From contig JAQUHA010000006.1 of NCBI GenBank assembly GCA_028683855.1, forward strand, positions 1 to 64,000: a stretch of 64,000 nucleotides of DNA, written 5' to 3'. The position numbers were made by a program, and so were the translations under genes. Each line of letters begins with the position of its first letter. Positions within the stretch are counted from its first letter, which is position 1. The DNA comes from Desulfuromonadaceae bacterium (GTDB taxonomy: Bacteria > Desulfobacterota > Desulfuromonadia > Geobacterales > Pseudopelobacteraceae). Under the pieces are notes generated by a model. It searched no databases, had not been told where the DNA came from, and saw nothing but the letters and a program-made list of their open reading frames with translations. Below are positions 1 through 8,127 of the stretch, piece by piece.

Positions 1-13
1 CTACTCCAGGCAG

Positions 14-67
14 TTACAAGTATAAATCACTGCATGGAGCGGTCAACGAGCTTTTTGTTTCTTTCAT
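14..67 (-). CDS. possible 17-residue leader-like peptide
   Basis: The minus strand has an ATG preceded by an excellent Shine-Dalgarno (AAAGGAGATGAT) and a 17-codon frame ending in TAA, starting M-K-E-T-K-S-S. I know no family for it. It could be a small peptide or leader, or the start of a gene lost to decay. The opposite-strand frame beginning near 109 has its own ribosome-binding site only about 20 bases away, so it is unlikely that both are expressed from non-overlapping leaders. The call rests only on the ribosome-binding site. Confidence 0.2.
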   Translation of the reverse strand: MKETKSSLTAPCSDLYL

Positions 68-101
68 ATCATCTCCTTTTCTTGGATTTTAACAAGGAGG
101 A

Positions 102-377
102 GTGTCTATTGTCATCAGGATACGTCATGGTATTACAGACAGGTGGAGGGAAGTAAATGATGCGGACAAGACGGAACAGCGCCGCGCTCACACTATCGGT
201 GCGTCCGCAGCCTCGAAAAAGGCTATCCGTTCCCGGACAAAAGCGGAAACACCTTCAGCAGAAATCAAGCGCATCGTCAAAAGAGTTGCTGATACGACAT
301 ATTCTTTCAAGTTTGTCATTGAAACAGTCTCATTCTTCGAGTACTATCCCTACCGAAAACCTGAGAAATCCCGATAA
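102..377 (+). pseudogene. small unknown gene, probably frameshifted
   Basis: A strong ribosome-binding site (AAGGAGGAG, 94-102) sits 6 bases before a TTG at 109. That frame reads 15 codons (S-S-G-Y-V-M-V-L-Q-T-G-G-G-K) and stops at 154-156. The frame that looks protein-like further on is a different one: it runs through V-N-D-A-D-K-T-E-Q to a C-terminus rich in F, Y and K at 377. Re-reading one G in the GGTGGAGGG run near 145-150 would join the two into one protein of about 88 residues. Either the gene carries a one-base deletion or it uses a -1 shift. The GTG at 102 lies too close to the ribosome-binding site to be a good start. I do not recognise the family. Confidence 0.35.
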
Positions 378-408
378 AAATCCAGACAGCGGAAACTAAA
401 CCGAGATG

Positions 409-479
409 GTCAAGTTCAACTTGACTTTATGTGGTGGCTCCGCTGCGCTACGCACCACATAAACTCTTAACTTGTTAAG
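409..479. repeat. three consecutive palindromes (REP-like or terminator)
   Basis: Three perfect inverted repeats lie side by side. GTCAAGTT-C-AACTTGAC spans 409-425. TTTATGTGGTG (426-436) pairs with CACCACATAAA (453-463) across a 16-base GC-rich loop. CTTAAC-TT-GTTAAG spans 466-479. They lie about 60-130 bases beyond the 3' end of hypB, so the middle hairpin could end hypB transcription, although no strong T-run follows it. The compact stacking also resembles dispersed REP-type elements. Confidence 0.6.
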
Positions 480-536
480 GGATCGCAGGCTTTTCGGGAC
501 TATATTGAACAGTTGATCTAAACAAAAAATTACATT

Positions 537-1292
537 TTACCCTTTCCTAACTCCACTCTTCAGCCACTGATACCATGCCTCCATCCCTGCTCCGCTTTTG
601 GCGGAAACCTCAAAGATGACAATATCCGGGCTCACCCGGCGAGCGTACTCCTTGCACATCTCGACATCAAAATCGAGATACGGCAGCAGGTCAATTTTAT
701 TGAGCAGCATGACGGTTGAGTTATGGAACATCTGCGGATATTTAAGCGGTTTATCCTCACCCTCGGTAACGGAGAGAACGGCGACCTTGTGATGTTCACC
801 TAGGTCAAATGCGGCCGGACAGACCAGATTGCCAACATTTTCAACCAGAAGGAGATCAAGATTATCGAGATCAAAACCTTCAGTACCGTCCATAACCATC
901 CTTGCGTCGAGGTGGCAACCCGCACCGGTATTTATCTGACGAACCGGCACCCCGGTCGCGGCAATACGCCTCGCATCGTTATCCGTCTGCTGATCACCTT
1001 CAATTACAGCGCAACGAAACCTGCCGGAGAGATCCCGGAGGGTATGCTCGAGCAGAGTGGTCTTTCCCGAACCGGGAGAACTAACGAGATTCAGGACGAA
1101 AATTCCATTTTCATTGAAGAGAGCCCTGTTAAAGCCTGCCAGCCGGTTGTTTTTGCCCAGAATATCTTCTTCAATTGCTATTTTTGAACGTCTCGGGGAT
1201 TCCGTGCCGTGATGATGTTCATGAGGATGATCGTGGCCTTGATCGTGATTGTGGTGATGATCGGAAGTCGGGCATCCGCAGGTCGTACACAT
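537..1292 (-). CDS. hypB: hydrogenase nickel incorporation GTPase HypB
   Basis: HypB is the cytosolic GTPase that works with HypA to insert nickel into [NiFe]-hydrogenase large subunits. At 251 residues this is a full-length metal-binding form. It has the N-terminal C-T-T-C-G-C high-affinity site (residues 2-7), then a histidine-rich stretch (about 12-28) typical of nickel-storing HypB, a P-loop S-S-P-G-S-G-K-T (71-78), the G-C-H-L-D metal site of the G domain (about 125-129), and an N-K-I-D guanine-specificity motif. The start is supported by AGGAG 8 bases upstream. No other hyp or hydrogenase gene lies in the window; partners may be to the left, beyond the edge. It is followed by the palindrome stack at 409-479. 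Confidence 0.96.
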   Translation of the reverse strand: MCTTCGCPTSDHHHNHDQGHDHPHEHHHGTESPRRSKIAIEEDILGKNNRLAGFNRALFNENGIFVLNLVSSPGSGKTTLLEHTLRDLSGRFRCAVIEGDQQTDNDARRIAATGVPVRQINTGAGCHLDARMVMDGTEGFDLDNLDLLLVENVGNLVCPAAFDLGEHHKVAVLSVTEGEDKPLKYPQMFHNSTVMLLNKIDLLPYLDFDVEMCKEYARRVSPDIVIFEVSAKSGAGMEAWYQWLKSGVRKG

Positions 1293-1373
1293 AAGCAGGC
1301 TCCTGAAATAATATTTTTGTGAAGATATCAGGTAGAAATCAGAGACGCAAGGTGGATTGAGGAGTTATTCTGT

Positions 1374-3188
1374 TTACACTTTACTAAACTGCAGTTTATG
1401 CAACTTTGCATAAATTCCGGCTGCACGCAGCAGCTCTTCGTGCGTCCCCTCTTCAGCCTTTATTCCGTTTTGAACAGTAATTATCCGGTCTGCATCCTGA
1501 ATTGTCGAGAGTCGATGGGCAATGACCAGAGAAGTTCTCCCCTGCATCATCCCCTTTATCCCCTCCTGAATCATCTGCTCGGAGGCGGTGTCAATGCTCG
1601 CGGTGGCCTCGTCAAGCACCAGTATTTCCGGGTCAAAGGCGACAGCTCTGGCGAATGAAATCAGCTGTTTTTCACCGACCGAGAAGTTGCTCCCCCGCTC
1701 GCGCACCTCTTCCTGATAACCGTTCGGCAGCTTTTCGATGAAGCGATCCGCCCCGACAGATTCTGCCGCCTGCCGCACACGCTCTCTAGCAGCTTCATCC
1801 CCGAGGCAGATGTTGAACTCGATGGTTCCGGAGAAGAGACAGGGATCCTGCAGAACAACTCCGATCCTGTTACGGACATGGGCAAGGGGAAGATTCCTGA
1901 TATCGATCCCCTGAAGCAGAATGCTCCCGCGCTCGATTTCGTACAAACGGGTGAGCAGCCTGGTCAGGGTGGTTTTGCCACCGCCACTCTCCCCGACGAT
2001 GGCGACACGCTCACCACGCTTGACCGAAAGGTTGAAGCCCTGAAGAATATCGTTCCCGCCATCGTAGGAGAAGGAGACATCGCGAAATTCGATCAGCGGC
2101 TTGGCTGTCAAATCAGGGTTTGACATGACAGGAGTAGATTTCTCTTCGCTGCCACCTGCTTCCGGATAAACAGCCTGAGCGGTCTTGGTGTCCAGCAGGG
2201 CAAAGATTCTCTCAAGCGCAGCCATTGCCCCCTGCATTACCGAGTATTTGGCTGACAGATCGCGGATGGGGCTGAAAAATTTCTCAATGTACTGGATAAA
2301 GGCGACCAGAACACCAAAGGTTAATGCTCCGCTCAGTATCTCACCGCCGCCGTACCAGATTATCAGAGCCACCGCAATCGACGAGAGCGCCTCCACCATT
2401 GCATAAAGCGAAGCGTCCCAGAAGATAACCGGCATATTTGCATCACGATAGGAGGCATTCAGCTCGCTGAAACGCCTCTCCTCATCACGCTCGCGGTTGA
2501 AAATCTGGATTATGCTTATTCCTGAGATACACTCGTTCAGAAAAGCATTCATACTCCCCAGACGGGCGCGAACCTCGCGGAATGATTTTCTCATCCGCTT
2601 TCTGAAGGTATAGGCTACATAGAGGAGAATCGGCAGTATGGAGAATGTAACAAGTGACAGCTTGAGGTTCATCCAGAGCATGACCGAGATAATTCCGATC
2701 AGCAGCAGTATGTCTCCGACAATGGTTATGATACCCGAGGCGAACATCTCGCCGAGCACCTCGACATCACTGGTGAGCCTCGTTACGGCGCTGCCGACCG
2801 GAACCCGGTCAAACCACGAGACTGGGAGATGTACAACATGCCGGTACAATTCAGAGCGCATGTCTGACATGATCCGCTGTCCGACTGACTGCAGTAGATA
2901 TACCTCGACGAACGAGAGAATCGATTCAAGGAGGAGAATACCGAGAAATCCGAGGGCTATTTTTTCCAGACCTGCCAGTTTTCCGGTAACGATGTGACCA
3001 TCAATGGCAAGCTTGATTATCCATGGCTGGGCAAGGCGGCAGGCGGCTACAAACGGCAGTATGAGCAGCACGGTAATGATCGGGATTCTGTACGGCGCAA
3101 CGTAGCCGGCAAACCTTTTCAGCAGGGCCCAGTCATAAACCTTACCAGCTATCTCTTCTGCGTAAATTCCGCTTCCGCCATGATGCAT
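1374..3188 (-). CDS. ABC transporter, fused permease and ATPase (MdlB-like)
   Basis: This is a half-size exporter of 604 residues. An N-terminal transmembrane domain has hydrophobic segments around 30-52, 80-100, 150-190 and 262-300. The C-terminal nucleotide-binding domain has Walker A G-E-S-G-G-G-K-T-T (399-407), a signature written F-S-V-G-E-K-Q (502-508) rather than L-S-G-G-Q, and Walker B E-I-L-V-L-D-E (521-527). The S-V-G-E-K-Q variant is common in the MdlB/YheH multidrug or lipid-exporter branch. Such proteins act as dimers in the inner membrane; with no partner half-transporter adjacent, a homodimer is possible. The substrate cannot be told from sequence. It lies between hypB and priA, about 80 bases from each. 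Confidence 0.9.
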   Translation of the reverse strand: MHHGGSGIYAEEIAGKVYDWALLKRFAGYVAPYRIPIITVLLILPFVAACRLAQPWIIKLAIDGHIVTGKLAGLEKIALGFLGILLLESILSFVEVYLLQSVGQRIMSDMRSELYRHVVHLPVSWFDRVPVGSAVTRLTSDVEVLGEMFASGIITIVGDILLLIGIISVMLWMNLKLSLVTFSILPILLYVAYTFRKRMRKSFREVRARLGSMNAFLNECISGISIIQIFNRERDEERRFSELNASYRDANMPVIFWDASLYAMVEALSSIAVALIIWYGGGEILSGALTFGVLVAFIQYIEKFFSPIRDLSAKYSVMQGAMAALERIFALLDTKTAQAVYPEAGGSEEKSTPVMSNPDLTAKPLIEFRDVSFSYDGGNDILQGFNLSVKRGERVAIVGESGGGKTTLTRLLTRLYEIERGSILLQGIDIRNLPLAHVRNRIGVVLQDPCLFSGTIEFNICLGDEAARERVRQAAESVGADRFIEKLPNGYQEEVRERGSNFSVGEKQLISFARAVAFDPEILVLDEATASIDTASEQMIQEGIKGMMQGRTSLVIAHRLSTIQDADRIITVQNGIKAEEGTHEELLRAAGIYAKLHKLQFSKV

Positions 3189-3269
3189 AGATTAATTCCA
3201 TATTGGGAGATAATTAGTTACAACGTAAAGAGAATTAGCGGATAACTGAAGAAGATGAAAGGAAAACAT

Positions 3270-5507
3270 TCACATCATGTCAACCGGATCAATATCTACA
3301 GCAATCCGCACGCTTGAAGGGAGAGCTGACTTCTGGCGCCATACAGATAATAATTTGTGAAGATCGTTCCGGCTTGTAGCTTTAAGCAGAATCTGCCGCC
3401 TGAAGCGGTTACGAAGACGATACACAGGCGAGGGTGCCGGACCGAGTATCTCCAGTCGAACTTTAAGGTTTGATTTTATCTGCGACAACAATCTGGCTGT
3501 GATGTCAGCCTGTTCCGAGACAGCCGATTCGGAAAGACCTGATATGGCAAACGCCGCAAGGAAAGTGAATGGCGGATAACCGGCTTCACCCCGAAACTCC
3601 AACTCCTGACGGTAAAAGTCTGCCGCATTATGTTCCGCAGCGGCGCGAATCGCGTAATGCTCAATATCGCTGGCCTGAATTACAACCCGACCCGAATCCT
3701 CCCCCCGCCCTGCGCGTCCAATAACCTGTGACAGCAGCTGAAAAGTTCTCTCTGAAGCACGAAAATCCGGCATACCCAGGCTGGATTCAGCGTTAATAAC
3801 ACCAACCAGTGTCACCCCTGGAAAATCATGCCCTTTGGCAATCATCTGCGTTCCTACCAGAATATCGGAACTCCCGTCGTGCATCCGGTTTAGAAGGCGT
3901 TCGTGACTCCCCTTGCCTGATGTAGTATCGCTATCCATACGAAGAATATGCGCTGTCGGAAGCATTTCCATAAGTAAATGTTCAAGCTTTTCTGTCCCGG
4001 TTCCAAACTCCTCAAGCGTAGTTCCACTACATGACGGGCATGAACCAGGTGCTGGAACGGAATAGTCGCAGTAATGACATAAGCTCTGACCCCGCTGGCG
4101 ATGATAGGTAAGTGTAACGGAACAGTTAGGGCATGAAAGCGGTTTCCCACAATCTGTGCAGACAAGGAATGTGGCATAACCACGACGATTGAGAAATACA
4201 ATAGACTGCTGTTTAAGTTTAAATGTTTCAGCCAGATATGCGGAAAGTTTTTCAGAGATTGCCTCTTTAGCGCCTTTTGTGGCAACCAGATCAACATGAG
4301 GCATAGGACGCCCTTCCACCCTCTCAGGCAGCTCAAGCAGCCTCAATCGCCCCGCCCCGGCAGCATGAATACTCGTAACCAGCGGCGTTGCCGAACCAAG
4401 AACAACTACTGATTTCTCCATCCGCCCCCTGACAAGAGATAGATCACGGGCATTGTAACGCAGACCATCCGACTGCTTGAACGATGCTTCATGCTCTTCA
4501 TCAACAATAATTATTCCGATGTTCGCAAGGGGCGCAAAAACTGCCGACCTTGCACCGATAACTATCCTGGCCTCTCCACGTCGTATTCGACGCCATTCAT
4601 CATAGCGCTCACCATCAGAGAGACCACTGTGAAGTATCGCTATGCCGCCGCCGAAACGGGCTTGAAATCGCCCGGTCAGTTGAGGGGTCAGAGCTATTTC
4701 CGGGACCAGAACCAGCGCATTCAGTTTGAGTGCAAGAGCGTGCGAAATTGCCTGCAGATAAACCTCGGTTTTTCCGCTGCCGGTTACTCCATAAAGCAGA
4801 AATGGCGAGAACTCTCTTTTATCAAGTTCGGAAGATATAGCTTCAAGAGCGTTTTTTTGATGAGTATGCAGAGCTCTGTGGGAATCGCGAACGACTCTGC
4901 TGTTTTTGAAAGGATCACGATAAACTTCGCGATCTTCAGCTCTAATAAGCCCAAGATCAAGCAATCGCTTAAGTTGTGCAGAACATACCCCGAAACGCTT
5001 GCGCAACTCACCGGCAGAAACTGCAGCACCACCTTTAATAACCGATAGAATTTCCAAAGCTTTCGAGCTTGGCTTTTTAGTCAATTCTACTGATTTTACA
5101 GGGGTATAAAACTTTTCACTCCGAACAGACTTGCCGCCGGACATTTCGCCAGCCTCTAAAACACTCCCCTTACGACTCTGTATATTTATTCCTGTCGGGA
5201 GGGCAGTCCGTATAACCTCACCCAGTGGATGCTGATAATAAGAGGATATCCAACGAAAAAACTCCATCTCCTGATGTGTCCAGAGAGGCTCACTATCCAG
5301 TATTTCAATAATCTCTTTAAGATTGGTAACTTCTGATTCGGCAACAGCACCAAGAATATAGCCGGTGAGTTTCCGCCTGCCGAACGGCAGAAGTGCTCTG
5401 CGACCACTTACCGCCTGTCCTGACAACTGTTCAGGCAGAAGATAGTGAAATGTGCGATCCAGATATAGTGGAATGGCTACTTCAATAATGGTTGGAGATG
5501 AGGTCAT
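3270..5507 (-). CDS. priA: primosomal protein N', replication restart helicase PriA
   Basis: PriA recognises stalled or collapsed forks and reloads the replicative helicase. The 745-residue protein has the N-terminal fork-DNA-binding region (about 1-110), Walker A G-V-T-G-S-G-K-T (240-247), a D-E-E-H helicase box (336-339), and eight cysteines in four CxxC-type pairs between 450 and 493 (C450, C453, C459, C462, C477, C480, C490, C493) that form the two zinc sites. The helicase C domain follows. Length and motifs are complete. It lies downstream of the polyamine genes and a 69-codon gene on the same strand; this may be simple read-through rather than a functional link. Confidence 0.97.
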   Translation of the reverse strand: MTSSPTIIEVAIPLYLDRTFHYLLPEQLSGQAVSGRRALLPFGRRKLTGYILGAVAESEVTNLKEIIEILDSEPLWTHQEMEFFRWISSYYQHPLGEVIRTALPTGINIQSRKGSVLEAGEMSGGKSVRSEKFYTPVKSVELTKKPSSKALEILSVIKGGAAVSAGELRKRFGVCSAQLKRLLDLGLIRAEDREVYRDPFKNSRVVRDSHRALHTHQKNALEAISSELDKREFSPFLLYGVTGSGKTEVYLQAISHALALKLNALVLVPEIALTPQLTGRFQARFGGGIAILHSGLSDGERYDEWRRIRRGEARIVIGARSAVFAPLANIGIIIVDEEHEASFKQSDGLRYNARDLSLVRGRMEKSVVVLGSATPLVTSIHAAGAGRLRLLELPERVEGRPMPHVDLVATKGAKEAISEKLSAYLAETFKLKQQSIVFLNRRGYATFLVCTDCGKPLSCPNCSVTLTYHRQRGQSLCHYCDYSVPAPGSCPSCSGTTLEEFGTGTEKLEHLLMEMLPTAHILRMDSDTTSGKGSHERLLNRMHDGSSDILVGTQMIAKGHDFPGVTLVGVINAESSLGMPDFRASERTFQLLSQVIGRAGRGEDSGRVVIQASDIEHYAIRAAAEHNAADFYRQELEFRGEAGYPPFTFLAAFAISGLSESAVSEQADITARLLSQIKSNLKVRLEILGPAPSPVYRLRNRFRRQILLKATSRNDLHKLLSVWRQKSALPSSVRIAVDIDPVDMM

Positions 5508-5548
5508 GCCGGAGATAACTCTACTGCCGGGGTTGTTTTCAATAGTAA

Positions 5549-5758
5549 CTACCAGTATTTTTGCGGCGGGTCGGTCTTTCCGAGATGCTTTATTTCGCCG
5601 TCGATTATTTCAAACATATCACCGATTTCTGTAGTCCAGGCATCCCCCTCCTCCGGAGGGTTCGGAAATGAACGTATCCCCAGAAACATCTCTTCATCAC
5701 CTATAAAGCCGTACCACTCCAGCGCCCCGTTCATCCAGATTCTTGTATTGATTGACAT
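5549..5758 (-). CDS. conserved-looking small protein, unknown function
   Basis: This 69-residue frame sits 9 bases after nspC and about 40 before priA, all on the same strand, with an AAGGAAGG-like ribosome-binding site just before its ATG. It is acidic and rich in tryptophan and glycine, with no signal peptide or membrane segment, and its sequence (I-W-M-N-G, E-E-M-F-L-G-I-R) looks like a genuine small cytosolic protein. I do not recognise a family. Spacing suggests co-transcription with the polyamine operon, so a link to polyamine metabolism is possible but purely contextual. Confidence 0.6.
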   Translation of the reverse strand: MSINTRIWMNGALEWYGFIGDEEMFLGIRSFPNPPEEGDAWTTEIGDMFEIIDGEIKHLGKTDPPQKYW

Positions 5759-5767
5759 TTACCTTCC

Positions 5768-6922
5768 TTATGAAAGCTTATATTTAAAATCGTTATAGCC
5801 AAAACTTCTTATAACCGCGAACTCATCTGTTTCGGAGTCGTAGGTACAGATGTGTGGGTGCATAATACCGTTAAATGTAGTTGTCTTTACCATCGTGTAG
5901 TGCGACATATCCTCAAATACGAGTTTATCGCCAACTTTAAGCGGCATCTCAAATGACCAGTCACCAATTATATCACCGGCAAGACAGGATGGTCCCCCCA
6001 GACGGTAGTTATAAGGCTTCTCTCCATGATCGAATCCGCGATATATTACAGGCCTGTAAGGCATTTCCAGGATGTCCGGCATATGGCAGGTTGCTGAAAC
6101 ATCCAACACAGCTATATCCATACCGTTATTAATGATATCAAGCACTTCTGCAACAAGAACACCGGTACCTATCGCGACAGCTTCGCCCGGCTCAAGATAG
6201 ACTTCAAGATCATATTTGGCTTTAAAATATTTGACAAGTTCGATCAGCGAATCAATATCGTACCCTTCACGGGTTATATGGTGACCACCACCGAAATTAA
6301 TCCATTTCATAGTGTGCAGATACCTGCCGAACTTCTCTTCAAAAACCCTGGCAGTCCGGTCAAGCGGTTCAAAAAGCTGTTCGCAAAGCGTATGGAAATG
6401 CAGCCCTTCAACACCGGTGAGAGAGCGCCCTTCAAACTCTTTCAGAGGGGTTCCGAGTCGAGAATTAGGAGCGCAGGGGTCGTATATTTCTGTATGACCT
6501 TCGGAATGTTCGGGATTAACCCTTAGACCTATCGATACGCGACCTGACTCTCTCTCCCATAGCGGGCGGAAACACTCTAGCTGTGCAAAGGAGTTGAAAA
6601 CCAGATGATTGGAGACCTGCAGGAGTTCAACAACATCACTCTCCTTAAAGGCTGCGGAGAAACTATGAACTTCACGACCGAACTCTTCCATCCCCAGCCT
6701 TGCCTCCCAGGGAGAACTGGCGCAAACGCCATGAAGAGTGCGGCTGATGAGCGGGAAGAGACTCCACATTGAGAAGGCTTTCATCGCCAGAAGAATCTTT
6801 GCGCCGCTTCTCTCCTGAACGCTGTCAAGAATAGCAAGGTTATGTCGCAACCTCCCAAGATCAACCACATAAGCGGGTGAAGGGGATAGTTGAACTATTC
6901 TGTCTATATCAACGCCGGTCAA
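5768..6922 (-). CDS. nspC: carboxynorspermidine/carboxyspermidine decarboxylase
   Basis: This PLP-dependent fold-III decarboxylase removes the carboxyl from carboxyspermidine (or carboxynorspermidine), the last step of the alternative polyamine route. The start Y-V-V-D-L-G-R-L-R-H-N-L is typical of the family, and the PLP lysine lies in L-L-A-M-K-A-F (about residue 48). Further family landmarks are N-F-G-G-G-H-H, E-P-G-E-A-V and G-P-S-C-L-A-G-D. The frame stays open to 7039, but that extension overlaps the upstream gene and is not family-like. I place the start at TTG 6922, 4 bases after the upstream stop and 10 bases after a GGAG. That gives 384 residues and suggests translational coupling. 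Confidence 0.92.
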   Translation of the reverse strand: MTGVDIDRIVQLSPSPAYVVDLGRLRHNLAILDSVQERSGAKILLAMKAFSMWSLFPLISRTLHGVCASSPWEARLGMEEFGREVHSFSAAFKESDVVELLQVSNHLVFNSFAQLECFRPLWERESGRVSIGLRVNPEHSEGHTEIYDPCAPNSRLGTPLKEFEGRSLTGVEGLHFHTLCEQLFEPLDRTARVFEEKFGRYLHTMKWINFGGGHHITREGYDIDSLIELVKYFKAKYDLEVYLEPGEAVAIGTGVLVAEVLDIINNGMDIAVLDVSATCHMPDILEMPYRPVIYRGFDHGEKPYNYRLGGPSCLAGDIIGDWSFEMPLKVGDKLVFEDMSHYTMVKTTTFNGIMHPHICTYDSETDEFAVIRSFGYNDFKYKLS

Positions 6923-6926
6923 CAGA

Positions 6927-8123
6927 TTAAAGCTCCGACCAGTTACCGTCGTCAACGACGACCGTCGGCAGCCCCATTGGACCAAGGACCTCAAGGAAAA
7001 CTTCAGGATCAAACTGTTCCATATTGAAAACACCTGCACCGCGCCACTTGCCGGTCAGCATCATTATAGCCCCTACTACCGCTGGAACGCCTGTGGTGTA
7101 GCTGATAGCCTGCGACTGAACCTCCCGGTAACAGGCTTCGTGATCACATATATTGTAGATATAAACCTGCTTCGGCTTACCATCTTTAATCCCGCGGGCA
7201 ATTACTCCGATACAGGTTTTACCCTTGGTCAGCGGACCCAAAGAGCCGGGATCAGGGAGCAGGGCTTTAAGAAACTGAATTGGCACAATCTTCTGACCGT
7301 TGTATTCGACTTCATCGATTCTGGTCATACCCACGTTCTGCAACACCTCAAGATGCTTGAGGTAGTTGTCGGAGAAGGTCATCCAGAACTGAGCCTTTTT
7401 AATGGTGGGGATATGCTTTACCAGCGACTCCATCTCCTCGTGGTAGAGACGGTAGCAGTTCATCGGACCAATCCCTTCAGGGAAGTCGAATACACGCTTG
7501 GTGGATAGCGGTGGAGATTCTACAAACTCACCGTTCTCCCAGTGACGACAGGTTGCAGTGACCTCACGGATGTTGATTTCCGGGTTGAAGTTTGTAGCAA
7601 ACGGCTGACCGTGACTTCCGGCATTTGCATCTATGATATCAATCTCTTCAACTACATCCAGATATTTCGCGGCGGCTAGAGCGGTATAAACATTAGTCAC
7701 ACCAGGATCAAAACCGGAACCGAGCAGAGCCATAAGCCCCTTTTCCTTGAAACGCTCCTGATATGCCCACTGCCATGAGTATTCAAACTTTGCGGTATCA
7801 ATCGGTTCATAATTCGCCGTATCTAAATAGTCCACACCCGCTTCGAGGCAGGCGTCCATTATGTGGAGATCCTGATAAGGGAGCGCAACATTAATAACAA
7901 GCTTAGGCTGCACCTCTTTCAGCAGAGCGACCAGTTCAGGAACATTATCGGCATCAACCTGCGCAGTCCTGATACTTCCGCCTAACTGTGCGGCAATTGC
8001 GTCACATTTTGATATGGTACGTGATGCAAGCGTGATCTCGCTGAATATGTCGCGCCGTTGCGCGCATTTGTGGGCAACAACTCCGCCGACTCCGCCGGCA
8101 CCGATAATAAGTACTCTGCTCAT
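6927..8123 (-). CDS. carboxynorspermidine dehydrogenase (saccharopine dehydrogenase family)
   Basis: The 398-residue NAD(P)-dependent oxidoreductase begins with a Rossmann motif, V-L-I-I-G-A-G-G-V-G-G-V (residues 4-15). It matches the saccharopine dehydrogenase-like family that condenses aspartate semialdehyde with putrescine or diaminopropane and reduces the imine to carboxyspermidine or carboxynorspermidine. The pairing with nspC immediately downstream, 4 bases away, makes that role much more likely than lysine metabolism. It follows speA with a 4-base gap, so the three genes form one tight operon. The natural product is probably spermidine, but sequence alone does not separate spermidine from norspermidine. 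Confidence 0.9.
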   Translation of the reverse strand: MSRVLIIGAGGVGGVVAHKCAQRRDIFSEITLASRTISKCDAIAAQLGGSIRTAQVDADNVPELVALLKEVQPKLVINVALPYQDLHIMDACLEAGVDYLDTANYEPIDTAKFEYSWQWAYQERFKEKGLMALLGSGFDPGVTNVYTALAAAKYLDVVEEIDIIDANAGSHGQPFATNFNPEINIREVTATCRHWENGEFVESPPLSTKRVFDFPEGIGPMNCYRLYHEEMESLVKHIPTIKKAQFWMTFSDNYLKHLEVLQNVGMTRIDEVEYNGQKIVPIQFLKALLPDPGSLGPLTKGKTCIGVIARGIKDGKPKQVYIYNICDHEACYREVQSQAISYTTGVPAVVGAIMMLTGKWRGAGVFNMEQFDPEVFLEVLGPMGLPTVVVDDGNWSEL

Positions 8124-8127
8124 AATT

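Noticed and set aside
4491-5048. Open frame of 185 codons on the plus strand
   Set aside because: It is antisense to priA, whose motifs are complete; there is no ribosome-binding site and the composition is not protein-like.
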